From assembly GCA_947626315.1 (NCBI GenBank), contig CANQRQ010000003.1, positions 62,001-126,000 on the forward strand: a stretch of 64,000 nt of DNA, given 5' to 3'. Under the pieces are notes generated by a model. That model did no database searches. It was not told the DNA's origin and worked only from the letters and a program-made list of their open reading frames with translations. The translations under genes and the position numbers were made by a program. How positions within the stretch are numbered: the stretch's first letter is position 1; each line of letters begins with the position of its first letter. The stretch is from an uncultured Oscillospiraceae bacterium (GTDB lineage Bacteria > Bacillota > Clostridia > Oscillospirales > Oscillospiraceae). Below are positions 43,604-53,173 of this stretch, in pieces.

Positions 43604-46600
43604 TTAATTCGGCCCTTCTGCCGTCTTTCCGCCGGTTTTTTCCCCGTCGAGCCGGATTTCGCCGTCCCGGACCAGGATCTCGTGCCGCTGCCCGGCCCGG
43701 TCGGTCCACACCGCCCGGTAGCCCGGCAGCGCCGCCGGCAGCCGGGGCTCGATCCGCAGCTGCCCGTCCCGGAGCCGCAGCCCCAGCATCTCTTGGGCCA
43801 CGATCCGGAAAAACCAGCCGGCGGAGCCGGTGTACCAGGTCCAGCCGGCCTGCCCCTCGTGCCCCGGCGCGGCGCAGACGTCCGCCGCCAGGACGAAGGG
43901 CTCCGCCTCGTAGCGGCGCAGGTCCCGGTTCTCCGGCAGCAGCAGCCGGAGGATGGCCCAGGCGTCGTCCGGCCGGTCCTGCCGCAGGCAGGCCAGGGCC
44001 AGCCAGAGGGCCCCGTGGGTATACTGACCGCCGTTCTCCCGGAAGCCCTCCCCGTAGCTGACCAGGTAGCCGGGCTCCGGCTCTCCGGCGCCGAAGGGCG
44101 GGTCCAGCAGCCGGACCAGACCGTGCCTTTCGTCCAGCAGCCGGCGCAGGGCTTCGTCCAGAGCCCGGGAGACCCGCTCTGGCGCGGCATAGCCGCTGAG
44201 GGCGGCCCAGCTCTGGGGCAGGGAGTCGATCCGGCTGTCACCCCCCAGGGGGGAGCCGTCGGGCCAGTAGCCCCGGCGGTACCAGCGGCCGTTCCAGGCC
44301 GCGTCCGCCGCCCGGCCCGCCGCCTGGGCGTAGTCCCGGTAGCGGGAGGCGTTTGGTTTACATAATTTTTCAAGCAGTCCGGCGAAGCGCCCGGCGCAGT
44401 GGGCGAAGAACCAGCCCAGCCACACGCTCTCGCCCCCGGCCTCGTCCAGGCCGTCGTTCCAGTCGCCGCTGCCCATGAGGGGCAGGCCGTGGGGGCCGAA
44501 GCCCCGGCTGATGCAGCGGTCCAGGGCGGCCCGGGCGTGGAACAGGACGGAGGCGGAGGCCCCGGAGGGCTCCGGCGTCTCGTAGCGGTCCCGCTCCTCC
44601 GGCCGGAGGGTCGGGGAGCTGAGATAACCGGTCTCCACGGCGCACAGCTCCAGGTCCCCGGTGGCGTCCACATATTCGCACAGGGCCCAGGGGAGCCAGA
44701 GCAGATCGTCCGAGCAGCGGCTGCGGATGCCCCGGTCCCCCTGGGGATGGGGATGCCACCAGTGCATCACGTCCCCCTCCACGTACTGGTGCCGGCAGCA
44801 GGCGAGGATCTGCTCCCGGGCATAGTCCGGCGTCAGCAGCAGCAGGTTGACCGCGTCCTGCAGCTGGTCCCGGAAGCCGTAGGCCCCGCCGCTCTGGTAC
44901 AGGCTGCTGCGCCCCTCCAGGCGGCCGGCCACGCACTGGTAGGCGGCCCAGCAGTTCATATAGTGGTCCAGGGGTGCGTCCCCGGTGGCCGTCTCCAGCC
45001 TCTTCAGGAGCCGGAGCCAACGCCGCTGCAGGTCCTCCAGGGCGGCCCGGGCGGCCTCGGGTTTACATAATTCATACAATTCCTCCGGAGAGCAGCAGCC
45101 GCAGACCAGGGCCAGCTCCTCCCCGGCCGCCAGGCTCATGCGCATGGCGGCGGGGCTGAAATCGCAGCGGCAGCTGTTGGGCACGCCGCTGCCGGCCAGA
45201 AAGACCGTGTCCGGCAGGCAGGCCTCCGGGTTTTCCGCCCGGAAGACGCCGTTTTCCACCCGGCAGCGGAGGGAGGAGGCGTCCTGCCCGGCCAGCTGGG
45301 GCTCCAGGGCCCAGTGCAGGCGCAGTCCCTCCGCACCCCGGATCAGCAGGACCCGGGCGTCCAGACCGGCGGGAATAAAGGCCATGACAGTCACCGTCCG
45401 GCCCGCCAGTTCCTTCTCCCAGCTGGCCCAGCCGGGGCCGAAGCGGAAACGGCAGGGGAGGCCGTCGTTGGCGGCGAAGAGGCTCAGGGCGCGGCCTCCG
45501 TCCTCCAGCCAGAGGGCCTCCCCGCCGGTGACGGCATAGGGGTCCGCGGGGCGGACCAGGGGCAGCTCCCGGGCGTTCATGAACCACAGGGCGGCGGGGC
45601 CGCTGTCGGTGACGATGGCCCCCAGGCGGCCGTTGGTCAGCAGCTGCTGCCAGGCCCGCCGGGGGAGCGAGGAGTTTACATAAGTTTCGAAGCATTCCCC
45701 GTTCCAGGCGTGGAGCGGCACGTCTCCCGGACGGCGGGGGGCGCTGAGCGGGGGGAGGACCGGGGGCTCCGCCGCCGTCCTCTCCCGGCCGATGAACACG
45801 GCGGCCCGGCTGCCCACCGTCTCCGCGGCGGCGGAGGGGACGAAGTGTACGCCGCCCCAGCTGCCGATCAGGCTCTCCAGGCCTACGGAGGCCAGCGCCT
45901 CCCCGATGCGGCGGCGGACGGGGCTGCTGTACTCCCCCTCCTCGTCGCTGAGGTAGACCAGGTCCGTCTCCATGCCGCAGCTTTTCAGCAGGCAGAAGCG
46001 GCGCAGCAGGGGCAGGGCCTCCAGGGCCCGCCCGTCACAGCAGAGAATAGGCAGGTCCCCGGAGATACCGTAGGGCCACAGATCCCGCCGGGGCGCGGCG
46101 GCGCTGAGGGGCCGGCAGAGGGGCGTGAGCAGGGCCATGGCGGCGCCGGTCTCGGCGGCGCCCATGCCCAAATGGGCCGCCACGGCCCCGACCATGCCGC
46201 CCTTCTCCGCCCGCCGGAGCATCCGCTCCGCGCCGGCCAGGGCCTGATCCCGGCTGCGGCCCAGGCAGAGGGCGAACCGGAGGGTCTCCGTCTCCCCCTG
46301 GCGCAGACGCAGGCGCAGCCTGGCCTCTGCCCGGGGCCGGGCCAGCCAGCCGCCGGACTGGCCCTCCTCCCCGGAGAAGGCGGCGGGGGAGCTGCAGGCA
46401 AAGCAGAGCCAAAGCTCCCCGGCCTCCCCCCGGCGGAGCCGGTGGAGCAGCAGGGCGCTGTCCCGGCTCTCCGCCTCCAGGCCCAGGGCCCAGAAGGCCG
46501 GGTGGCTCCGGTAGTCCTCCGGGGCGGCCAGGATGGGTACGAAGGAGAGGCACAGGCCGATTTGGGTGTCCTCCCGGGCCCGCAGGCTCAGCTCCCGGAG

Positions 46601-49600
46601 CTCGCCCCAGTCCCCGGCCGCGGCCCAGACGGACATGGAGCAGCTGACCCCTCCGGCTCTGCCGGTCCAGCGGCATTCCTCCTCCCCCATCTCCCAGAGC
46701 TCGGGGACAGAGGAGGGGAACAGCGTACTTGCGCCGCCGCTGCCCAGCAGCTCCAGCCGCAGGCCCTCGGAATCCGGGGAGAAGGGGTCCCCGTACACGG
46801 CCAGGCCGCCGAAGGAGGCCGCCGTGCGGCCGCTGTTTACAGTCAGGATATGATAGGCGCCGTTGGAGAGCAGGCAGCGGCTCTCGCCGCTGTCCTCCGC
46901 GCCGCCCCGCAGCTGCCAGAGGCGGCCGGGGCCCCGCTCCGGCTTCTCCGGCGTATCCGCCATCTGCCGGCGCAGAACCACCCCGTCCGCGGGCAGCCGC
47001 TCCTGGAGCAGCAGGCTGTAGGCCCCCATGGCCGGGTCCGCCATGAAACGGCGGCGGATGCTGCCGCCGCAGGCCGCGTTGGCGGCGGAGAGGATGCTCA
47101 TGCCTACGTGGTGGGCCATGGTGCAGCGGACCTTCTCCCCCTGGCTGTTCCGGCAGCGGGAGGGGCTGAAGTCCAGCGCCTCCATGAAGCCGAAGCGGCC
47201 GACCGCTCCGAAGCGCTCCAGGCGGCGCAGGTTCTTCACCGCCCCCTGGGGGTCAATGCTCAGGGCCAGAAAGCTGCTGTAGGGGGAGACCACATAGTCC
47301 GCATCCTGGCCCCGCTTCAGGGCCAGGGCGGCGCAGCCGTTGGCCTTGTACCGGTAGCTGAGGGAGGGGTCCAGGGAGGCGAAGGCGCTCTCGGAGACGC
47401 CCCAGGGCTTTCCGGCGGGGGCCCGGCGCTTCTGGGCGTAGACGCAGAAGCGGCCGCTCTCGTACAGGAGGCTCCCCCGGTACACCGGCAGGAACAGCTC
47501 CGGCATCAGGTACTCGAACATTGTGCCGGTCCAGCTGGCCAGGCCCCGGAAGCCGTCCTTCTGCAGCTGGGCCCGGCTGAGCCGCCGCCAGTGCTTCTGG
47601 GGCACGTCCCCCCGGGCCACGGCCAGGTAGCTGGTGAGCATGGCCTCGCTGGCCAGCAGGTCGTACCAGCCGCCGGCTCCCCGCTCCCGGGAGCTGTCAT
47701 AGCAGATATAGAAGAGGTTCCGCTCGAAGTCGTAGAGCGGGGCGAAGCTCATGGGCCGGATCAGCGCCTCCGCCCGCTCCGCTAAGCCCGGGTCCAGCTC
47801 CAGCAGGGCCTGGCGCAGGGTGATCAGGCAGGCGCAGAGGTTGCCGCTGTCCACGGTGGAGATAAAGGCAGGGCTCAGGGGCGTCAGGGTCCGGGTGTCG
47901 TACCAGTTGTAGTAGTGCCCCAGGTGCCGGGGCATACGCTCCAGGGCGGAGAGGATCCGCCGGACGGAGAGCAGGGCCTCCCCGGGCTGGACAAAGCCCA
48001 TGTCCAGCGCCGCCACCGCCGAGACCAGGGCCAGGCCGATGTTGGTGGGGGAGGTCCGGTGGGCCGCCCCCACCGGCGGCTGGTCCTGGAAGTTGTCCGG
48101 CGGGAGGTAGTTGTCCTCCCGGGTGGAGCACTCGGTGAGATAGCGGTAGTTCTCCGCCGCGGCCCGGATCAGATAGTCCCGGTCAGCGGAGGAGAGAGGC
48201 GTCTCCTTATAGGCGGGCAGGGCCAGGGCGGCCGCCGCCAGGGGGGACAGCAGCCACAGCAGCCCGGCGGAGCGGCCGATGATCACCGGCGAAAACAGCA
48301 GCAGGCCCAGGCCCAGCAGGCCGGGCAGCCACAGGGCCCGGAGATAGGCCGCCAGGCCCAAGCCGCCCTGCCCGCTCTGGGCCGCCGTCTGCCACTGCAG
48401 CAGCCGCCGGTGGCTCACCAGCATCCGCCAGAGGGCGGTGGCGATGGCGGACAGGCAGACCCAGGCCTCCCAGGGCAGGAGCCAGAGCCGGATAAAGGTC
48501 TGGACAATGGCTCCGCCCACGCCGGTGAGCAGCCGGGTGGCCCGCCGCAGGCGGACCTTCTCCCGGCGGCGGACGCTGTCCTCCGCCAGGGAGAGGAACA
48601 GCCGGTCCAGCAGCGCCAGCAGCGCCGCCCAGGCGGCCACGGCCAGCCCCTTCCCCGGCAGGAAAAAGCCCGCCAGCAGGGCGGCCAGGGTCAGCGGGGC
48701 GGTCAGGCTGCGGCGCAGGCTGTCAAAGAGCCGCCAGCGGTCCATGTCGGAGAAATCCCGGCAGAAGACCCAGGGGAGGTTCTGCCAGTCCCCCCGGATC
48801 CAGCGGTGCATCCGTTTGTAATAGGCCAGGGGCCGGGCGGGGAAGCCGTCGGAGAAGGACACGTCCCCCATGAAGGCCCCCCGGAGGCAGGCCCCCTCCA
48901 GCGCGTCGTGGGAGAGGATGTGCCCCTCCGGGAAGCGGTTTTCCGTGCAGTCCAGGAAGGCACGGGCGTCCAGAATGCCCTTGCCGGCGAAGCCCCCGTT
49001 GCCGAAGACGTCCATATACAGCTCCCCGCACAGGCCGCCGTAGGGGTCGCTCCCTCCCGCACCGGCGAAGATCAGGGCGAAGTCGGTGGCGTTGGCGTCG
49101 GCCAGGTCCGTGTCGATCCGGGGATGGATCACGGCGTGGCCATGGGTCACCACCCGGCGTTTCGGGTCTATGACCGGCCGGTTGAGAGGGTGGAGCATGG
49201 CCCCGATCAGCTGCCCCACCGCCCCGGGGTAAACCCGGGTATCCCCGTCCAGAGTGACGATATAGCGCAGGTCCCGCAGGGCGTCCGCCTCCCCGGTGAC
49301 GGTCAGGGCGGACGCCTCCCCGCAGAGCAGGCGGGCCAGCTCCGTGAGGGCCCCCCGCTTCCGCTCGTAGCCGGACCAGCGCTCCCCGTTAAAAGTCCGT
49401 CTGCGCTCAAAGAGGTAGAAGCCGCCGCCGTATTTCCGGTTTAGGTCCATTACCAGGCCCCGGGCGGCGGAGAGAATGGCCTTGTCGCCCTCCGTAATCT
49501 CGCTGTCCGCCTCCGGCAGGTCGGCCAGCAGGCCGAAGAGCAGGTTCGGCCCCTCGCTTTTGCACATCTGCCGCAGCTCTTCCAGCCGCCGGGCCGTCTC

Positions 49601-50674
49601 CTCCGCGCTCTCCGGGCCGGTGAGCAGGGCGGAGATCACGCAGATGCTCCGCCCCTCCGGCGGGACGCCCCGCTCCGTGTCCATCCGGGGCAGCCGCCGG
49701 GGCGGGACGGCGCGGAGCAGCAGAAAGTCCAGCAGGCTCTTAACCAGCTCCGACACCGGCAGCAACAGCAGCAGGGCCGCGGCCGCGCTGTGAAACCAGA
49801 ACGCCGGCAGCAGGGAGAGAAAGAGCGTGGCGAGCACGTTGGCGGCGATGTACAGCCGCCCGCCCAGAGGCGAGGGCTCCTGGAAGAGGGCAAAGCCCAG
49901 ATGCTGCCCCCGCGCCTTGGCAGTGCGGACCAGGTGCCGGGCGTAGACATGCTCCTCCACCCCCGCCCGCCGGGCCAGCTGCTCGATCCGGCGGAGATAG
50001 TCCCGCCGGGTGGGCCCGTCCATGCGGGCGTAGTCGCCGCTGGGGTCCGCGGCGAGAATGGCGCCGGTCACGTCCGCGCCGTTGATGAGCTTCTCCAGGT
50101 CCAGCACCGAGAAGAGCCGCAGAGTGCCGAACAGGGCTTCCAAGGCGGCGGCGCAGCGGGCCGGGTCCGCCGCGGCCTGCATGGCGCGGCAGACCCGGGC
50201 GATGGCGTGGACGGCTGCCGCCCGGACGGCGGCGGGGAACAGGTCCAGCTCCGAGCGCCGGAGCACACAGACGGACTGAAAGCCGTCCAGGAAGAGGCGG
50301 CTGCGCTCCTCGTCGGCGGCGCCCTCGCCCGCCTCCAGCAGCGCCTGGGCCAGGCAGACGATCAGCGCCTCCTCCCGGCAGCGGCGAAGCCGCCGGGCAT
50401 TGCCCAGGGCGGCGGAGGCCGCGGCCGCTTCCCGCTGGGCCATGTACCAGTTGTCCAGCAGCCACTCGCAGGCGGCGGGGGGAGAGGGCTGGTCCCGGTA
50501 GCGCTGCTCCACCGTCTGATGGACCCGGCGGATCTCCTCCAGGCTGCGGCGAAGGGCGGCCGCGCTGTCGCGGCCGGAGCCCTCCCGCAGCGGGCGCAGA
50601 AGCTTGGCCCGCTCCGCGGCAAAATCGCCGAGCCGGTTGTTTTCGATATACAGGCCGGAATTGCCAGATTCCAT
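43604..50674 (-). CDS. Cyclic beta-1,2-glucan synthase-like giant enzyme (GT84 + GH189-type + GH94-type)
   Basis: 2356 residues. A helical N-terminus with the family stretch MDGPTRRDYLRRIE leads to membrane helices (about 280-330). A GT84-like transferase follows with DGDTR near 475 and RMHRWIRGDWQNLPW, then more helices (about 655-860), a GH189/glycoamylase-like transglycosylase region (about 890-1340), and a GH94-type beta-glucan phosphorylase domain to the end (GDWNDGLDE near 2073 holds the likely catalytic acid). By family knowledge the enzyme builds a beta-1,2-glucan from UDP-glucose, cyclises it and trims length. It is somewhat shorter than proteobacterial NdvB/ChvB. Three XerD-arm-like sites lie inside it. 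galE in this window could buffer its UDP-glucose supply. Confidence 0.88.
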   Translation of the reverse strand: MESGNSGLYIENNRLGDFAAERAKLLRPLREGSGRDSAAALRRSLEEIRRVHQTVEQRYRDQPSPPAACEWLLDNWYMAQREAAAASAALGNARRLRRCREEALIVCLAQALLEAGEGAADEERSRLFLDGFQSVCVLRRSELDLFPAAVRAAAVHAIARVCRAMQAAADPARCAAALEALFGTLRLFSVLDLEKLINGADVTGAILAADPSGDYARMDGPTRRDYLRRIEQLARRAGVEEHVYARHLVRTAKARGQHLGFALFQEPSPLGGRLYIAANVLATLFLSLLPAFWFHSAAAALLLLLPVSELVKSLLDFLLLRAVPPRRLPRMDTERGVPPEGRSICVISALLTGPESAEETARRLEELRQMCKSEGPNLLFGLLADLPEADSEITEGDKAILSAARGLVMDLNRKYGGGFYLFERRRTFNGERWSGYERKRGALTELARLLCGEASALTVTGEADALRDLRYIVTLDGDTRVYPGAVGQLIGAMLHPLNRPVIDPKRRVVTHGHAVIHPRIDTDLADANATDFALIFAGAGGSDPYGGLCGELYMDVFGNGGFAGKGILDARAFLDCTENRFPEGHILSHDALEGACLRGAFMGDVSFSDGFPARPLAYYKRMHRWIRGDWQNLPWVFCRDFSDMDRWRLFDSLRRSLTAPLTLAALLAGFFLPGKGLAVAAWAALLALLDRLFLSLAEDSVRRREKVRLRRATRLLTGVGGAIVQTFIRLWLLPWEAWVCLSAIATALWRMLVSHRRLLQWQTAAQSGQGGLGLAAYLRALWLPGLLGLGLLLFSPVIIGRSAGLLWLLSPLAAAALALPAYKETPLSSADRDYLIRAAAENYRYLTECSTREDNYLPPDNFQDQPPVGAAHRTSPTNIGLALVSAVAALDMGFVQPGEALLSVRRILSALERMPRHLGHYYNWYDTRTLTPLSPAFISTVDSGNLCACLITLRQALLELDPGLAERAEALIRPMSFAPLYDFERNLFYICYDSSRERGAGGWYDLLASEAMLTSYLAVARGDVPQKHWRRLSRAQLQKDGFRGLASWTGTMFEYLMPELFLPVYRGSLLYESGRFCVYAQKRRAPAGKPWGVSESAFASLDPSLSYRYKANGCAALALKRGQDADYVVSPYSSFLALSIDPQGAVKNLRRLERFGAVGRFGFMEALDFSPSRCRNSQGEKVRCTMAHHVGMSILSAANAACGGSIRRRFMADPAMGAYSLLLQERLPADGVVLRRQMADTPEKPERGPGRLWQLRGGAEDSGESRCLLSNGAYHILTVNSGRTAASFGGLAVYGDPFSPDSEGLRLELLGSGGASTLFPSSVPELWEMGEEECRWTGRAGGVSCSMSVWAAAGDWGELRELSLRAREDTQIGLCLSFVPILAAPEDYRSHPAFWALGLEAESRDSALLLHRLRRGEAGELWLCFACSSPAAFSGEEGQSGGWLARPRAEARLRLRLRQGETETLRFALCLGRSRDQALAGAERMLRRAEKGGMVGAVAAHLGMGAAETGAAMALLTPLCRPLSAAAPRRDLWPYGISGDLPILCCDGRALEALPLLRRFCLLKSCGMETDLVYLSDEEGEYSSPVRRRIGEALASVGLESLIGSWGGVHFVPSAAAETVGSRAAVFIGRERTAAEPPVLPPLSAPRRPGDVPLHAWNGECFETYVNSSLPRRAWQQLLTNGRLGAIVTDSGPAALWFMNARELPLVRPADPYAVTGGEALWLEDGGRALSLFAANDGLPCRFRFGPGWASWEKELAGRTVTVMAFIPAGLDARVLLIRGAEGLRLHWALEPQLAGQDASSLRCRVENGVFRAENPEACLPDTVFLAGSGVPNSCRCDFSPAAMRMSLAAGEELALVCGCCSPEELYELCKPEAARAALEDLQRRWLRLLKRLETATGDAPLDHYMNCWAAYQCVAGRLEGRSSLYQSGGAYGFRDQLQDAVNLLLLTPDYAREQILACCRHQYVEGDVMHWWHPHPQGDRGIRSRCSDDLLWLPWALCEYVDATGDLELCAVETGYLSSPTLRPEERDRYETPEPSGASASVLFHARAALDRCISRGFGPHGLPLMGSGDWNDGLDEAGGESVWLGWFFAHCAGRFAGLLEKLCKPNASRYRDYAQAAGRAADAAWNGRWYRRGYWPDGSPLGGDSRIDSLPQSWAALSGYAAPERVSRALDEALRRLLDERHGLVRLLDPPFGAGEPEPGYLVSYGEGFRENGGQYTHGALWLALACLRQDRPDDAWAILRLLLPENRDLRRYEAEPFVLAADVCAAPGHEGQAGWTWYTGSAGWFFRIVAQEMLGLRLRDGQLRIEPRLPAALPGYRAVWTDRAGQRHEILVRDGEIRLDGEKTGGKTAEGPN
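44356..44365 (-). other. XerD-arm-like site 2 (TTATGTAAAC)
   Basis: Exact minus-strand match in the glucan synthase gene, preceded by GAAAAA. It codes Leu-Cys-Lys (TTA TGT AAA), a different frame from site 1, and lies in an AT-rich patch of very GC-rich DNA. Confidence 0.5.
45061..45070 (-). other. XerD-arm-like site 3 (TTATGTAAAC)
   Basis: Exact minus-strand match, preceded by TGTATGAA. It codes Leu-Cys-Lys, as does site 2, in another AT-rich patch of the same gene. Confidence 0.5.
45674..45683 (-). other. XerD-arm-like site 4 (TTATGTAAACT)
   Basis: Matches all eleven bases of the Bacillus-type XerD arm, preceded by TCGAAAC. It codes Tyr-Val-Asn, as does site 1. The 17 bases upstream do not resemble a XerC arm plus core, so it is a half-site, not a dif. 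Confidence 0.55.
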
Positions 50675-50723
50675 AGGTTCCTCCTGTCAGAGCCGGCCGG
50701 GCGGACGCCGGGCCGGACTTGTG

Positions 50724-50752
50724 ATACTAGACATTTTCCCCAGGCTTTGGAA
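50724..50752 (-). promoter_or_regulatory. Candidate promoter of the glucan synthase
   Basis: Minus strand: TTCCAA, 17 bases, TAGTAT, about 50 bases before the start; AGGAGG precedes the ATG at 50674. Confidence 0.35.
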
Positions 50753-50787
50753 AACTATGCAGAAGGTCCCTGTGACAAGAAAAAACC

Positions 50788-50816
50788 TTGACAGCACCGC
50801 CGATCGGGTGTATACT
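50788..50816 (+). promoter_or_regulatory. Promoter of the ylxM-ffh-rpsP operon
   Basis: TTGACA, 17 bases, TATACT: a near-consensus sigma-A promoter, about 40 bases before the ylxM start. Confidence 0.75.
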
Positions 50817-50858
50817 CCCTGGAGTGTTAAGTAATTTACCTTGACAGGGGGCTTGGCT

Positions 50859-51212
50859 GTGGAGGACGGCAGGCTGATGCAGATCATGCTGCTGGATTTT
50901 TACGGCGAGCTGCTTACGGAGAAGCAGCGCCAGTGCTGTGAGCTCCATTACAATGAAGATCTGTCTCTCTCGGAGATTGCCGAGCAGAGCGGGATCTCCC
51001 GCCAGGGCGTGTGGGACAATCTGCGCCGGGCGGAGGCCGCCCTGCGGGAGTTTGAGGAGAAGACGGGGCTGGTCCGCCGCTTTCTGGAGCAGCGGGCGGA
51101 ACTGGAGGAGCTCCGGAAACAGATGGAGGAGCTCTGCGCCCTCACCGAGGGCCGGGCCGGGGAGCTGGCCGGCCGGATCCTGCGCCGGCTGGAGACGCTC
51201 TCAGGCGAATGA
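50859..51212 (+). CDS. ylxM: YlxM-family SRP-associated helix-turn-helix protein
   Basis: 117 residues from GTG 50859, chosen because AGGGGG is eight bases upstream; a TTG at 50841 would bury it. The sequence LLDFYGELLTEKQRQCCELHY and the following SLSEIAEQSGISRQGVWDNLRR helix-turn-helix are typical of YlxM. It is thought to modulate the signal recognition particle and always sits before ffh in Firmicutes, as here (12 bases). Confidence 0.9.
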   Translation: MEDGRLMQIMLLDFYGELLTEKQRQCCELHYNEDLSLSEIAEQSGISRQGVWDNLRRAEAALREFEEKTGLVRRFLEQRAELEELRKQMEELCALTEGRAGELAGRILRRLETLSGE

Positions 51213-51224
51213 GGAATAGGCACT

Positions 51225-52607
51225 ATGGCATTTGAAAGCTTATCGGAAAAACTCAACGCCGTCTTTAAGCGGCTGCGGGGCAAGGGCCGGCTCACTGCCG
51301 CCGACGTGAAGGAGGCCATGCGCGAGGTGCGGATGGCGCTGCTGGAGGCGGACGTGAGCTATAAAGTGGTGAAGGAATTCACCAAGACCGTCACCGAGAA
51401 GGCCAGCGGCGCCGAGGTGCTGGAGGCCCTCTCTCCGGCCCAGATGGTCATCAAAATCGTCAACCAGGAGCTCTGCGCCCTGATGGGCGGGGAGAACAAA
51501 AAGCTGGAGCTGGGCTCCAAAAGCCCGGCGGTGGTGATGCTGGTGGGCCTGCAGGGCGCCGGCAAGACCACCAACGGCGCGAAGCTGGCCGGGTACATGC
51601 GCAAGCAGGGGAAGCGGCCGCTGCTGGTCGCCTGCGACATCTACCGCCCCGCCGCCATCAAGCAGTTGGAGACCGTGGGCAGGCAGCTGGACATCCCCGT
51701 GTTCCAGATGGGGCAGACCGATCCGGTGGAGATCGCCAAGGCCGCCGTGGACCACGCCAAAAAGCACGGCAACGACCTGATCTTCCTGGATACCGCCGGC
51801 CGTCTGCACATCGACGAGGCCCTGATGGAGGAGCTCAAGCGCATCCGGGACGCGGTGAACCCCTCGGAGATCCTGCTGGTGGTGGACGCCATGACCGGCC
51901 AGGACGCGGTGAACGCCGCCACGGCCTTTGACGAGGCCCTGGGCATCACGGGCATCATGCTCTCCAAGCTGGACGGCGACGCCCGGGGCGGCGCGGCCCT
52001 GTCCATCCGGGCGGCCACCGGCAAGCCTATCAAATTCATCGGCGTGGGCGAGAAGCTGGACAGCATCGAGCCCTTCCATCCGGACCGGATGGCCTCCCGC
52101 ATCCTGGGTATGGGGGACATGCTGACGCTGATCGAAAAGGCGGAACAGAGCTTTGACGAGAAAAAGGCCCTGGAGACTGCGGAGCGCCTGAAAGCCAACC
52201 GCTTCACCCTCACGGATTACCTGGACCAGATGGCCCAGCTGAAGAATATGGGGGATCTCCAATCTCTGCTGGGTATGATGCCCGGGGTGGACGCCAAGGC
52301 CCTCAGCGGCGCCAAGCTGGACGACCGGATGATGGCCCGGCAGGAGGCAATCATCCTCTCCATGACCGTGGCGGAGCGGGAGAACCCCTCCATCATCAAC
52401 AGCAGCCGCAAAAAGCGCATTGCCGCCGGCAGCGGTACCGCTGTGGTGGACGTAAACCGGCTGCTCAAGCAGTTCGAGACCATGCAGATGCTTGTCAAGC
52501 AGCTCACCGGCAAGAAGGGCCGGAAGCTCCAGAAGCGGATGAACCGCCGGGGCGGCCGGGGCGGCTTCCCCGGAATGCCCGGCCTGCCCCCCGGATTCGG
52601 GTTTTAA
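51225..52607 (+). CDS. ffh: Signal recognition particle GTPase Ffh (SRP54)
   Basis: 460 residues. N domain, then G domain with GLQGAGKTT near 107-115, DTAGR near 190, TKLD-like SKLDGD near 247, and a Met-rich M domain ending in a Gly/Met/Pro tail (GMPGLPPGFGF). It targets nascent membrane proteins to the Sec translocon with the SRP RNA. GAGG upstream overlaps the ylxM stop. A row of rRNA/translation genes follows in the same direction. Confidence 0.97.
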   Translation: MAFESLSEKLNAVFKRLRGKGRLTAADVKEAMREVRMALLEADVSYKVVKEFTKTVTEKASGAEVLEALSPAQMVIKIVNQELCALMGGENKKLELGSKSPAVVMLVGLQGAGKTTNGAKLAGYMRKQGKRPLLVACDIYRPAAIKQLETVGRQLDIPVFQMGQTDPVEIAKAAVDHAKKHGNDLIFLDTAGRLHIDEALMEELKRIRDAVNPSEILLVVDAMTGQDAVNAATAFDEALGITGIMLSKLDGDARGGAALSIRAATGKPIKFIGVGEKLDSIEPFHPDRMASRILGMGDMLTLIEKAEQSFDEKKALETAERLKANRFTLTDYLDQMAQLKNMGDLQSLLGMMPGVDAKALSGAKLDDRMMARQEAIILSMTVAERENPSIINSSRKKRIAAGSGTAVVDVNRLLKQFETMQMLVKQLTGKKGRKLQKRMNRRGGRGGFPGMPGLPPGFGF

Positions 52608-52684
52608 TAAGCTTATAAACACGCAAGTGTTTGTAATAAGATCCCAGCATGCAACGCAAAACAGTTATGGAGGTGAAAGAACCA

Positions 52685-52921
52685 ATGGTAAAGATCAGAC
52701 TGCGCAGGATGGGCGCCAAGAAGGCCCCTTACTACCGTATCGTCGTCGCGGATTCCCGCAGCCCCAGAGACGGCCGTTTCATTGAGGAGATCGGCATTTA
52801 CGACCCCATGGCCGACACCGGCAAGCTGAAGGTGGATATGGAGCGCGTCCAGTATTGGATTTCCAACGGCGCCCAGCCCACCGATACCGTCCGCGGCCTG
52901 CTGAAAAAGGCCGAGGCCTGA
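52685..52921 (+). CDS. rpsP: 30S ribosomal protein S16
   Basis: 78 residues, the usual size. It starts at ATG 52685 after [28 protein letters not shown] is the S16 signature. Upstream in-frame ATGs are ruled out by the ribosome site and family start. Confidence 0.97.
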   Translation: MVKIRLRRMGAKKAPYYRIVVADSRSPRDGRFIEEIGIYDPMADTGKLKVDMERVQYWISNGAQPTDTVRGLLKKAEA

Positions 52922-52939
52922 TAAGGAGTTTTACCCGGC

Positions 52940-53170
52940 ATGAAAGAACTTTTGACCTACATCGTGCAGAACCTGGTGGACAACCCTGACCAGGTCTCTG
53001 TGACCGAGCGCAAAGCCGACGGGGAGACCGTGTTTGAAGTGCGGGTCGCCGACGGCGATATGGGCAAGGTCATCGGCCGGCAGGGCCGGATCGTCAAGCA
53101 GATCCGTATCCTGATGCGGGCCGTCGCCCAGAGAAAGGGCAAGAAGATATCCGTCGAGATTCTCGACTGA
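52940..53170 (+). CDS. khpA: KH-domain RNA-binding protein KhpA
   Basis: 76 residues, a single KH domain with the RNA-binding loop GKVIGRQGR (GxxG) near 47-55. In Firmicutes KhpA pairs with KhpB/Jag and affects cell elongation; it regularly lies between rpsP and rimM. AAGGAG 13 bases upstream is its ribosome site. A 295-base, hairpin-filled spacer separates it from rimM. Confidence 0.95.
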   Translation: MKELLTYIVQNLVDNPDQVSVTERKADGETVFEVRVADGDMGKVIGRQGRIVKQIRILMRAVAQRKGKKISVEILD

Positions 53171-53173
53171 TAC

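Noticed and set aside
45674-45700. A complete dif site at XerD-like site 4
   Set aside because: The 17 bases where a XerC arm and central hexamer should lie show no resemblance to them. Only the XerD arm is present.
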